Shown here in pieces: positions 8,410-14,839 of a stretch of 24,617 bases of DNA (within the stretch, counting starts at the first letter, position 1; each line of letters starts with the position of its first letter). The notes under the pieces are model-generated. The model saw only the letters and a list, made by a program, of their open reading frames with translations. It ran no database searches and was not told the origin of the DNA. Origin of the DNA: a virus; the IMG/VR virus record IMGVR_UViG_3300027870_000018, positions 1 through 24,617 of that record; one strand, 5' to 3'. Both the position numbers and the translations under genes were made by a program.

Positions 8410-8888
8410 CCCTGGACGACCGCGCGGCCCGCCGGTCACACATCTCGGTAGTTGCCCCAGGCCCGACGTACCCCGCGCGCCGACTCGGCCTTCGACTTCA
8501 GGTCGTGACAGGGACCGCAGATGGATTGCTCGTTCGTGTCGTCGTCGGCACCGCCTTCCGCCAGGGGCACACGGTGGTCGCGGATGGTGGCGAGCGTCAC
8601 GCGGCCTGCCTCTTGACATGGCTCGCACAGCGGCTTGCGGCGGAACAGATCAGCGCGCATGGCCTGCAGCCTGCGGCCAGTGATCCGCTTCGTCTCTTTC
8701 GCAGCTGGTGCCCATGCTTTCTTGGGATGCTTGGGGCAGCGGCCGGTGCCGTCGCGCACCAGCACACCGCAGCCCGGATGACTGCAGGGGCGAGGGGCGG
8801 CAACGGGCATGGTGATAGGTGGTCGGCGGATGGATTTAAACCACCAACCCGGCAGGCCTGAGCTTTTGACTCGTGTCCAGACTTTTGA
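8383..8888. repeat. 13-bp direct repeats TCCAGACTTTTGA flanking the HNH gene
   Basis: TCCAGACTTTTGA is present at 8383-8395 and 8876-8888, on either side of the HNH endonuclease gene, about 490 bases apart. The shorter core CTTTTGA also occurs at 8863-8869 and 9082-9088. These may be iterated terminase or HNH recognition sites, or may mark the ends of a transferred HNH cassette. The identity of the repeats is read directly; the role is not known. Confidence 0.5.
8436..8810 (-). CDS. HNH endonuclease (packaging-associated)
   Basis: The protein has 124 residues. An N-terminal Cys pair cluster (CSHPGCG...CPKH, residues 9-27) suggests a small zinc-binding knuckle. The HNH core follows: PLCEPCQEAGRV, then the ATIRDHRVPLAEGGADDDTNEQSICGPCHDLKS segment (about residues 72-107) with the paired CxxC zinc ligands, the DH of the first strand and the final H in CHDLK. 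HNH proteins encoded next to terminase genes in HK97-type phages work with the terminase at cos. The ATG at 8810 has no strong ribosome site. Its position immediately upstream of the small terminase supports a packaging role. Confidence 0.88.
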   Translation of the reverse strand: MPVAAPRPCSHPGCGVLVRDGTGRCPKHPKKAWAPAAKETKRITGRRLQAMRADLFRRKPLCEPCQEAGRVTLATIRDHRVPLAEGGADDDTNEQSICGPCHDLKSKAESARGVRRAWGNYRDV

Positions 8889-8947
8889 TCTGGCGAAACC
8901 TAAAGAGCTCTAATCATTTGAGCTTACGCCGACCAATAGATGAAGAA

Positions 8948-8980
8948 AAACCCCGGCAAGCGCCATGCCTGCCGAGGTTT
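8948..8980 (-). terminator. Intrinsic terminator, minus strand, upstream of late genes
   Basis: On the minus strand the sequence AAACCTCGGCA (8980-8970) pairs with TGCCGGGGTTT (8958-8948), giving an 11-bp stem with one G-T pair and an 11-base loop, followed by a run of T (8950-8946). It lies between the Q-like gene and the HNH/terminase operon, about 40-70 bases after a putative promoter. That is where a Q-controlled tR'-type terminator would be expected. It could instead simply end the early transcript. Confidence 0.75.
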
Positions 8981-9027
8981 CCACTGGTGCGTCACGGGTG
9001 GAGGCGCAACACACACACAGTGCCTGA

Positions 9028-9055
9028 AATGTATCGGAAAGGTCTATGTTGTAAA
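9028..9055 (-). promoter_or_regulatory. Putative late promoter (pR'-like)
   Basis: Reading leftward, TTTACA (9055-9050) is separated by 16 bases from TACATT (9033-9028). The -35 box matches consensus at five of six positions and the -10 at four of six. Transcription would begin near 9021 and meet the terminator at 8980-8948 almost at once. This arrangement, immediately downstream of a Q-like gene, mirrors lambda pR'-tR'. No experimental start is known. Confidence 0.5.
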
Positions 9056-9066
9056 ACTCCCCGCGT

Positions 9067-9489
9067 CTATAGCGCCTTGGCCTTTTGATCAGCTATCCGC
9101 GCTGCAACGCGCTTGCGTTCGCGCTCCTCAGCCTGCGCCTCTAAGTAGCCCGCCAGTGCACGGTCTGCCTGCTCCAGCTGCGCGTGGATCGTGGACTCCG
9201 CACGCTGCATGCGCCGTGCCGTCTCCAGCACGCCCAGGTCCTGCAGGTAGATGCACTCCAGTGTCTTGTACAAGTGGCCTTTGCCCAGCTTCAGCGAAGT
9301 GACCGCCTCATCCATCTGCACCGCCTCCTCCTCGAAGTGGGGCACCATCGCCCCGTTGTAGCTGCCGCGCTGCCACACGTCCACGGCCAGGATGTTGCGT
9401 GTGTGGTAGCCCAGGCCCGCATCGTTCTGCCTGGCCTTCCACAGTGCCCAGTTGTCCAGCCGCCGCTGGATGTGCTTAAGCCGCGCCAT
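9067..9489 (-). CDS. Q-like late antitermination protein
   Basis: The protein has 140 residues from the ATG at 9489 (MARLKHIQRRLDNW); GGAGG lies nine bases upstream. An ATG at 9507 is in frame but has no ribosome site. The layout resembles the phage 82/21-type antitermination Q family: an opening LDNWALWKA like the 'LERWGAW' start of those proteins, an acidic middle (EEEAVQMDEAVTSLK), a 'LYKTLECIYL' helix, then a sigma-region-4-like HTH, DLGVLETARRMQRAESTIHAQLEQADRALAGYL (residues 84-116). Q proteins load RNA polymerase at the late promoter and let it read through terminators. A promoter and terminator just downstream fit this job. The lysine- and arginine-rich C-terminal tail is extra. The alternative is an ArpU/RinA-type activator. 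Confidence 0.72.
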   Translation of the reverse strand: MARLKHIQRRLDNWALWKARQNDAGLGYHTRNILAVDVWQRGSYNGAMVPHFEEEAVQMDEAVTSLKLGKGHLYKTLECIYLQDLGVLETARRMQRAESTIHAQLEQADRALAGYLEAQAEERERKRVAARIADQKAKAL

Positions 9490-9805
9490 ACGTCCGGGCC
9501 TCCTCATCGGTCATGGGCCAGATGCACACGTGTGCACTGCCGAAAGCCACCAAGAACTCAGCCACCTGCGCCATGCGTGGATCGCCCCGGCCGAAGGGGG
9601 TGCCCAGCACATACCCACCCTCCAGCGCGTAGAAGCAACCCGGCTCGCCCCGCAGCCCACGGCGCACAAGCGCGAACGCCTCGGGTCCGATCTGCGCCGC
9701 CTTGTCTTCGATGGCCTGGCGAACGTTGGGCATGCGGGTCTTGATCACCTGCAGCCGTTGATCCACCAGCGCCCTCATTCCGTCCTGCGTTTGCTGCTCC
9801 GACAT
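9476..9805 (-). CDS. Hypothetical early protein upstream of Q
   Basis: The protein has 109 residues from the ATG at 9805 (MSEQQTQDGM), which has GGAG eight bases upstream; the longer frame from 9844 lacks support. It begins with a helical region (ALVDQRLQVIKTRMPNVRQAIEDKAAQIG) and continues GEPGCFYALEGGYVLGTPFGRGDPRMAQVAEFLVAFGSAHVC. I do not recognise a family. It overlaps the start of the Q-like gene by 14 bases, so the two are translationally coupled. The palindrome TGCACACGTGTGCA lies inside its 3' part (9523-9536) and encodes the AHVC residues. Confidence 0.7.
   Translation of the reverse strand: MSEQQTQDGMRALVDQRLQVIKTRMPNVRQAIEDKAAQIGPEAFALVRRGLRGEPGCFYALEGGYVLGTPFGRGDPRMAQVAEFLVAFGSAHVCIWPMTDEEARTYGAA
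9523..9536. repeat. Perfect palindrome TGCACACGTGTGCA
   Basis: This is a 14-base perfect palindrome centred on CACGTG, inside a coding region. It is a member of the family also found at 16067, 16816, 19735 and 21491. In phase-shifted form the same alternating sequence appears as ACGTGTGCACACGT at 6517-6530 inside the large terminase gene. Confidence 0.7.
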
Positions 9806-10083
9806 ACATGCCGCTCCTTTCCGGGCCGTCCACCCGTCCACCATTTATTACTGATCACACACACAAGACAGGAGGGTCTGCGCGCACGAGCGCGAGCGCA
9901 CACGCACCCATCCCTGCGCCCCTATGTATGAGGCTCACGAATCACAAGACAATGCAGCGGCTCCGACTGGTGAAATGGCTCCATAGCCCACCGCCGTGGC
10001 CTCAGTGGCAAACCCTGGACGGCTGGACGGATTGCCACGCATACGCGTGCAAGCCGCAGCCGGGGGCTGCCTGATGTGCAGTG
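9806..10083. other. Intergenic stretch with no supported gene
   Basis: I see no convincing gene here. A minus-strand frame from an ATG at 10042 would give 35 residues (starting MRGNPSSRPGF) but has no ribosome site. The part at 9845-9920 is rich in alternating purine-pyrimidine (CACACACACA, GCGCGCACGAGCGCGAGCG). A small hairpin (GCAGCC-GGG-GGCTGC, 10056-10070) has no T-run. The region may act as spacer or carry regulatory sequence for the leftward transcript. Confidence 0.4.
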
Positions 10084-10236
10084 CTATGTCATAGGCGCAT
10101 GCAAGGACGTCCCCGCCACTGCACCGCAACGCTGGCCGCGAATCGCGCCTCCAGACAGCGTTGCGCCACAGCGCGTTTGCTGACCCGTGATCTTTTCCGG
10201 CGCCGTGCGCGCCGCTCGCTGATCAGATCGGGTCAT
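10084..10236 (-). CDS. Small hypothetical protein, coupled to the primase-helicase
   Basis: This 50-residue frame starts MTRSDQRAARTAPEKI at the ATG at 10236, which overlaps the end of the large primase-helicase gene by 14 bases. It is supported mainly by a strong ribosome site, GGAGGTGGGGACT directly before ATG. The protein is basic, with two cysteines in a repeated context (RCGATLSGG and RCGAVAG). No family is recognised. It could be a genuine small phage protein or a chance frame; codon pattern alone does not decide. Confidence 0.5.
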   Translation of the reverse strand: MTRSDQRAARTAPEKITGQQTRCGATLSGGAIRGQRCGAVAGTSLHAPMT

Positions 10237-12922
10237 AGTCCCCACCTCCAGGGAACGCGGCCGCACCGGGCCACTCCCCATCGCCATCCGATGGCGCCGG
10301 TCCAGGGCCAGGCCCGGGCACAGGCGCGCCAGATGGCGCGTTGTCTTCGTCATCCTCATCCGGCGGCACCACGGGTGGCCAAACATCCGGCGCCTTGTAT
10401 CCCCGCCGGCGCTGGCCACCACCCTCGCGCTTGTCTTCCCAGCCGTACTTCACCAGCCAGTCACGCACCTGCGTTTCCAGCGGCGCGCTCGACTTGCCCG
10501 GGTCCGTGCCCAGGGCCACCACCAGCTCGGCCACCGTCACAAACGTGGTGTGCTGGTTGATGTAGGCAGCGCCCTTCGCCTCAGCGCTGGGCGCGCCCTG
10601 CCTGGTCAGCAGGTCATACAGCCGCGACTGGATGCCCGTCTCCACCACCCGCTTTTCCTGCTCTGGCAGAAAGTACCGCTGCTCATCCTCCTCAGACGGG
10701 AAGATCTGCGCACCCTGCAGGTACAGCGCCATGGCCTCAGCAAAAAGCTGACCGCGCCACTTCTTCACCCACTCGATGCGCAGCCGCCGCTCCACCCACA
10801 CGGGCCAGAATCGGCGGTTGCCCGTCAGGTCATAGAGGTACTTCTTTTTGTTGGTGGTGCACCAGATCACCACCTGGCGCGGATGCGGCTTCACGTACTT
10901 GCCGTAAGCGCCGCGGTACCGGTCGGTGGTGGTGCTGAAGAACTGCTTTACCGCCTCGCTGTCCGCGCGGCGGAAGGCCGTCATCTCAGACAGCTCGTAC
11001 CCCCACAGGCCCGCCAACTGCTCCATGCCATCCTTGCCGGCGCCGATATCGAAGTGCGTGTCGCTGAAGTAGTCCTTGCCCACCAAGGCCTGCACCAGCG
11101 TGCTCTTGCCCTTGCCGGTCAACCCCTCAAGCACCACCGAGTAATCGAACTTCACCCCCGGCTCGATGGCCCGCGCCACCTGGCCCAGCAGGATGTAGCG
11201 GCCCACCAGCTCCAGGTAACGCTTGAAGCGCGGCTTGGTGGCCAGCACCGCAGGGTCATGCCCCAGCACATGAATCAGCCACTTCTCCAGCCGCGGCGTG
11301 TTGTCCCACTTCAGGCTCTTGAGCCAATCCTGCACCGGGTGAAATGGGTTCTCATCCGCCACCGTCTCAATCGCCTCGGCCAGGGCCGCGCGTGATGGTG
11401 ACTTGATCTTGTATGTCTGCTCCAGGTAGTCACCCAGGCGCAGGTCGTCCTGGTCCTCCACCTGCCCGGCAACATCGCGCCAAGGCCACGCCTTGCGTGT
11501 TGCAGGCCCGTCGCGCAGCTTGTCATACCCCAGGCACCCCTGCAGATCCGGCGCCTTGCGCAACGCCGCCACGATCATCTTGCGATTGGGCTGCAGCTCG
11601 AACACCTTGATCTTGAGCTGCTCAGCGATGAACGCCAGGTGGGCCGAGAACTCGTCCCCATCGTCATCGCTGCCGCCACCTCCAGCGCCCCCAGTGCCAA
11701 CGGGACTATCGATTTTTTTTCCACCACCGCCGCCACCAACTGCCGCTGGTGCCGACACATCGGCCAGCACCGCCCGCGCGGTGCCAAAGTACGCAAGCAC
11801 GCGCTCGCCGTCCCAACCATCCGTCTCGATGGCATCGCGGCAGTCCCAGCCCGAAGGCTTCAAACCCGGCTTGTCAATTGGCAGGAGCTGCACAGTGCAT
11901 CCGTGCGTGTCACGCAGCAACGCGCCGATGCCCAGCATCGCCTTCATGCCCGGTTGCGCGTCAAACTCCAGGTAAGGCTGTCGCTGTTTCAGAGCGTCCC
12001 GCTCTTCATCGGTGTTGCACGCCTTCAGCTCATCACGTGGCGGTTTCTCCCGAAGTGAATCGCAGTCCGGCCACATGATCACCGTGTGCCCAGCCAGCCA
12101 TTCCCACATCGCTTTTTGCCAGGCATTGGAGCCGCCAGGCCAACTCACTACGCAATACACGTCGGGAGCGATGACATCGAGGAGGATCTGCAGACATTCG
12201 GCCTTGCGCTCCCCTTCCACCAGCACCACCGTGCGACCGTCAGGCAACCTGCCGCCAGGAAAATACAGCGGTCGCGGGTCAGCCCAAAAGCGCCACTTCC
12301 AGGTCTCGGTGCCATCGCGCAAGCTGCGCGCATAGGTGTACGGGATAGTCACCTTGTCGCCCGAGCTGTCGATGAAGCGCACGACAAAGCCGTACAGATC
12401 ATCCCCCACTTGGTATCGGGCCGTATGATCGATGCAGTCCTTACTCCGCTCCTTCGCTGGATGGATGAACGTGGGCTGCAGATGGTGGAGGGGCGCGGGC
12501 TTGATGGTCTCCCACTTTTCGGACTCCTTCTGCGGCTTGGGCTCAGGCGCGGGCCGTGGCGGCTTTGGCACAGGAGCCACACCACCCGCAGGCGCCATAA
12601 CCAGCCCGGCCACACTCTCAAGACCGTATTCACGGGCCACCTGCACAGCGGCCTTACCCTTCGACAGATCGTGAATGGCCGCATACAGGTCAAGCAGATC
12701 GCGCCCGCTTTCACCCGTGGAAAAGTCTTTCCAAAGCCCGGTTTCGACATTCACAGACAAGCTGCTGCCGCTATCACCAGCCACTGACCCGCAGGTGTAT
12801 TCCTTGTTTTGCGGGTTGTACTTTCCGTGCGGCAGCCACTCTTCCAGCAATGACAACGCTGTGCGCTGCAGCGCATCCGCAAGCTCTGCCCACTTGATGG
12901 GCGGCAATGGCTCACGGCTCAT
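10223..12922 (-). CDS. Primase-helicase, VapE/D5-like replication protein
   Basis: The 899-residue protein starts MSREPLPPIKWAELADAL. Residues 30-90 (PHGKYNPQNKEYTCGSVAGDSGSSLSVNVETGLWKDFSTGESGRDLLDLY) resemble the N-terminal primase-associated region of phage primases. Around residues 225-290, VVLVEGERKAE and VIMWPDCDS give the Glu and DxD of a TOPRIM domain. After a Gly-rich linker (GGGGGGKK...GGAGGGGSDDDGD, about 395-430) comes the VirE/VapE P-loop helicase: FHPVQDWLKSLKWDNTPRL, Walker A GLTGKGKST (600-608), WGYELSEM and TGNRRFWPV. The last about 45 residues are Pro/Gly/Asp-rich and look disordered. It probably initiates phage DNA replication. It lies in the early operon between the regulators and Q. 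A separate, minimal relative is encoded at 16046. Confidence 0.9.
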   Translation of the reverse strand: MSREPLPPIKWAELADALQRTALSLLEEWLPHGKYNPQNKEYTCGSVAGDSGSSLSVNVETGLWKDFSTGESGRDLLDLYAAIHDLSKGKAAVQVAREYGLESVAGLVMAPAGGVAPVPKPPRPAPEPKPQKESEKWETIKPAPLHHLQPTFIHPAKERSKDCIDHTARYQVGDDLYGFVVRFIDSSGDKVTIPYTYARSLRDGTETWKWRFWADPRPLYFPGGRLPDGRTVVLVEGERKAECLQILLDVIAPDVYCVVSWPGGSNAWQKAMWEWLAGHTVIMWPDCDSLREKPPRDELKACNTDEERDALKQRQPYLEFDAQPGMKAMLGIGALLRDTHGCTVQLLPIDKPGLKPSGWDCRDAIETDGWDGERVLAYFGTARAVLADVSAPAAVGGGGGGKKIDSPVGTGGAGGGGSDDDGDEFSAHLAFIAEQLKIKVFELQPNRKMIVAALRKAPDLQGCLGYDKLRDGPATRKAWPWRDVAGQVEDQDDLRLGDYLEQTYKIKSPSRAALAEAIETVADENPFHPVQDWLKSLKWDNTPRLEKWLIHVLGHDPAVLATKPRFKRYLELVGRYILLGQVARAIEPGVKFDYSVVLEGLTGKGKSTLVQALVGKDYFSDTHFDIGAGKDGMEQLAGLWGYELSEMTAFRRADSEAVKQFFSTTTDRYRGAYGKYVKPHPRQVVIWCTTNKKKYLYDLTGNRRFWPVWVERRLRIEWVKKWRGQLFAEAMALYLQGAQIFPSEEDEQRYFLPEQEKRVVETGIQSRLYDLLTRQGAPSAEAKGAAYINQHTTFVTVAELVVALGTDPGKSSAPLETQVRDWLVKYGWEDKREGGGQRRRGYKAPDVWPPVVPPDEDDEDNAPSGAPVPGPGPGPAPSDGDGEWPGAAAFPGGGDYDPI
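11713..11720 (-). other. A8 homopolymer in the primase-helicase linker
   Basis: On the coding strand there is a run of eight A (codons GGA AAA AAA ATC) at the Gly-rich linker between the TOPRIM and helicase halves. Such runs can cause transcriptional slippage. Loss of one A would shift into a frame that ends at 11575, leaving a primase-only product with a short alien tail. Whether this occurs is unknown. Confidence 0.35.
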
Positions 12923-12999
12923 GCGATCGCCCCCAGGCGCGCGCTACAGAAGCCGGCGTCTCCACCACCGGCGGCATCTTGAAACAAGGTCATGAGGTG

Positions 13000-13266
13000 T
13001 CAGACGCCCCATACCCGCAGCACGCTGCCCAAGTCCACGAAACCCGCCTCGGCCTCAGCCTCCACGGCAGGCGCGTATTCCGCCACCGGCCGGTTGCGGT
13101 GCTCCACGCGCCGCGTGCGCGGCTGGTGCAGCTGCTTTGCACGCACCATGTTCGGCACCGTATTGCGCGCGGCCTGCAGGCCCACGCAGGCCTTGGCCGC
13201 AATCTCCTTCAGCGTAGGGCCACGCTCAGGCGTTGCCAGTTCGCGGCAGGCGTTGAACAGTGCCAT
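13000..13266 (-). CDS. Small putative HTH DNA-binding protein
   Basis: The protein has 88 residues from the ATG at 13266 (MALFNACRELATPERG), chosen because GGGGGAAG lies five bases upstream. A GTG at 13290 would create a GTGA overlap with the CII-like stop and add eight residues. The segment GPTLKEIAAKACVGLQAARNTVPNMVRAKQLHQ reads as a winged-helix or HTH motif: 'ta.eiA..a.v....a..tv..l...g.l'. The C-terminal part is variable. It sits between the CII-like regulator and the replication gene, where lambda-type phages carry a regulator or replication accessory protein. The exact role is not known. Confidence 0.65.
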   Translation of the reverse strand: MALFNACRELATPERGPTLKEIAAKACVGLQAARNTVPNMVRAKQLHQPRTRRVEHRNRPVAEYAPAVEAEAEAGFVDLGSVLRVWGV

Positions 13267-13286
13267 GCGCACTTCCCCCGCCGGCC

Positions 13287-13784
13287 TCACGCTGCACCGC
13301 CTGGCTGAGCGTTCCAGCGCTCCATCGTCCGCTCGTGCTTCGCGGCCAGGTGACGCATCAGGCCCTGGCCGTCAGACACCAGCGCAGCCCACTTGGTGCG
13401 CACATCCTGGATCTCGTTCGTGCTGATTTGCCCATCGGCGTCTGCAGCAGCTGCAGCGCTGACCAGGTCGGCAAACTCGCGCATCAGCTGGGCCAGGGCC
13501 TGGCCCGTCACAGCGTCGCCCGACAGCTGCCCTTGGGGCAGCAGCACCAGCATGCCGCCCACAGCCTCGGCCACGCGGCTCGGATAGTCCACCGCATGGG
13601 CGCTGCCCACCTCGACGCACATGGCGGCAATCTCGGCCGCGTCCACTGCGCCCAGCTTGTACTGCGGGGCCGCACGCAGCTCCTTCTCCAGCGTGCTAGG
13701 GCTCTTGCCCAGTCGCAGGGCCACGGCATCGACGCCGCCAGGGTAGTGACGCACGGCGCACCGCACGGAATCAAGTACGTTCAT
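13287..13784 (-). CDS. CII-like phage regulatory protein (CP76 family)
   Basis: The protein has 165 residues from the ATG at 13784 (MNVLDSVRCAVRHYPGGVDAVALRLGKSPSTLEKELR), with GGTGGAG four bases upstream. The opening, with 'YPGG...A..LG.s..tL..el', is the signature of the CII-type family found in P2-like and Burkholderiales phages (Phage_CP76). The later HPS-like helices (AVDAAEIAAMCVEVG) also fit. CII proteins activate the establishment of lysogeny. The C-terminal part is alpha-helical with an acidic segment (AADADGQISTNEIQ). The upstream frame to 14042 is low-complexity and not included. It follows the Cro operon and precedes the small HTH gene. Confidence 0.8.
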   Translation of the reverse strand: MNVLDSVRCAVRHYPGGVDAVALRLGKSPSTLEKELRAAPQYKLGAVDAAEIAAMCVEVGSAHAVDYPSRVAEAVGGMLVLLPQGQLSGDAVTGQALAQLMREFADLVSAAAAADADGQISTNEIQDVRTKWAALVSDGQGLMRHLAAKHERTMERWNAQPGGAA

Positions 13785-14066
13785 CTGCTCCACCTTCAAA
13801 AACGCTAAAGACGCACCCCGCCCAGGCGCCGCACACTGCGGGCCAGGGAGAGAGTGAAAACATGGGAGAAAAAAGAACGCGCAACACCACGCAGCCGCAC
13901 AAAGCGCCGCGCACCTTCCCGCGCGCGGCACTGCCTTGGTTGGGGCGGGAGGGAGGGCCCGGCGGCGCGGCCTGGGGCGTGGTGGGCGCAGAAAAGGGGT
14001 GGGTGCCCGCAGACGTGGCAGCACAATGGAGTTCTCACACATCCACCAGCCACGAAAGGGGCGCCC
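13785..14066. other. Non-coding stretch upstream of the CII-like gene
   Basis: No gene is supported in these 282 bases. The sequence is strongly G-rich on the plus strand (for example the GGGGCGGGAGGGAGGG part near 13943). Frames that cross it are low-complexity Arg/Pro. It must carry the leader of the leftward transcript on one strand and the promoter of the plus-strand gene at 14067 on the other, but I see no convincing promoter boxes. Confidence 0.4.
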
Positions 14067-14333
14067 ATGACTTCAGACCAAGCGACCGAAGCGGAACCAG
14101 AGAAGACTCCAAACTTCACGCTGTACATATACGGCGGGGCAGAACCTGCCGACCTGTTTATTGGCAACAACTGGGTAACTGGGCCCATGCTCGTAGGCGA
14201 CCGAATCAAAGACCCCGCCACTGGCCGCCTGTTCGAGGTGGTGAAGCGGACATGGCTGTCCGGCAAAGCACGGGTGGCCAACATGGCTATACACATCAAA
14301 GAACTGCCACCCGAAGAAGACGACCTTCGCTAA
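14067..14333 (+). CDS. Small conserved-looking hypothetical protein, opposite strand
   Basis: The protein has 88 residues from the ATG at 14067 (MTSDQATEAEPEKTPN), with AAAGGG six bases upstream; the longer frame from 13854 is low-complexity. It reads like a folded small beta-rich protein: FTLYIYGGAEPADLFIGNNWVTGPMLVGDRI, then ATGRLFEVVKRTWL and VANMAIHIKEL. No family name is known to me. It runs against the early leftward operon, and its 3' end overlaps that of the minus-strand gene 14296-14559 by 38 bases. This convergent overlap and opposite direction suggest it is expressed separately, possibly in the lysogen. Confidence 0.65.
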   Translation: MTSDQATEAEPEKTPNFTLYIYGGAEPADLFIGNNWVTGPMLVGDRIKDPATGRLFEVVKRTWLSGKARVANMAIHIKELPPEEDDLR

Positions 14334-14559
14334 CGCCTTCAAGCAGCTCGCGCAGCTGCTTCACATCTGCGATCAGTGACGAGAGTTCTGGCGTTTCGGA
14401 GTCGAACCCGCAAGCCACCGCCTGCATGCCCGGCAGTGCTTTTGGAACCGTCCCTGCAGACCGCGCATCACGCCACTGTCGAGCGGCGCGCAATTCGGCT
14501 TCATATGCGATACGCCGTAGACGGGCAGACGGCTTTTCGATTGCAGTAGTGCTACGCAT
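14296..14559 (-). CDS. Hypothetical protein after Cro
   Basis: The protein has 87 residues, starting MRSTTAIEKPSARLRRIAYEAEL at an ATG that overlaps the end of the Cro-like gene by eight bases. It is mostly helical: an Arg/Ala-rich helix (AELRAARQWRDA) and a C-terminal SSLIADVKQLRELLEG. No domain is recognised. Its tight coupling to cro suggests an early regulatory or host-directed role. The 3' end lies opposite the end of the plus-strand gene at 14067-14333. Confidence 0.6.
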   Translation of the reverse strand: MRSTTAIEKPSARLRRIAYEAELRAARQWRDARSAGTVPKALPGMQAVACGFDSETPELSSLIADVKQLRELLEGVSEGRLLRVAVL

Positions 14560-14803
14560 GGGCCACTTCCTGGGTTTGTTCGCACAGATCAGGCCAAATC
14601 CGCGCCCATCGTGGGCAAAGCTGCTTGCGGGTTACCCTTCCATCCGTCAGGCGTTCAATCTCCCAACAGTGCTCGACAGGCACCCCCCGCTTCTTCCAGT
14701 TGCCTATCGCGGAAGGCGTTACACCAAGTCGCTCGGCAAGTTCATTGCGCCCGCCAGCGACGCACGCAGCGGCCTCATCAAGGGGGTGAAGGAGTGTTGA
14801 CAT
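14552..14803 (-). CDS. cro: Cro-like repressor (YdaS-type HTH)
   Basis: The protein has 83 residues (MSTLLHPLDEAAACVAGGRNELAERLGVTPSAIGNWKK). The pattern 'A...GG...LA..LGVtpsaI.nWk.rG.P.e.c..IE..t.G.vtr..L.P..w..iWP.L' is the YdaS/Cro family found in proteobacterial prophages. It is divergent from the cI-like gene, and operator-like dyads lie between them. The start codon has no ribosome site. A promoter (TTGATT-N18-TAATAT on the minus strand) would begin transcription at or within a base or two of the ATG, so the message may be leaderless. It opens the early leftward operon that leads to CII, the primase-helicase and Q. Confidence 0.82.
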   Translation of the reverse strand: MSTLLHPLDEAAACVAGGRNELAERLGVTPSAIGNWKKRGVPVEHCWEIERLTDGRVTRKQLCPRWARIWPDLCEQTQEVAHA

Positions 14804-14809
14804 TCGGGC

Positions 14810-14839
14810 ATATTAACACGTTACGTGTTTATCAATCAA
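14810..14839 (-). promoter_or_regulatory. Putative cro / early leftward promoter (pR-like)
   Basis: On the minus strand TTGATT (14839-14834) and TAATAT (14815-14810) are 18 bases apart. Operator-like dyad O1 (14815-14829) fills the spacer and touches the -10 box, and O2 overlaps the -35. Transcription would start near 14803-14804, at the cro initiation codon. Confidence 0.6.

Noticed and set aside
10056-10070. GCAGCC-GGG-GGCTGC hairpin as terminator
   Set aside because: It has a short stem and no T-run; in a high-GC genome such hairpins are common.
9935-10129. Short minus-strand frame between the primase-helicase and Q region
   Set aside because: It would need a TTG start, or an ATG at 10042 without a ribosome site, and the translation does not resemble a folded protein.
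13785-14042. N-terminal extension of the CII-like protein
   Set aside because: The added residues are Pro/Arg/Cys-rich and unlike the family; the ATG at 13784 has a good ribosome site and matches family starts.
13854-14066. N-terminal extension of the plus-strand gene at 14067
   Set aside because: The extension is low-complexity Arg/Pro/Gly sequence and the ATG at 14067 has its own ribosome site.
14340-14360. Inverted repeat AAGCAGCTCGCGCAGCTGCTT as terminator
   Set aside because: There is no T-run on either side, and it lies in a coding stretch (KQLRELL) where Leu/Gln codons produce such symmetry.
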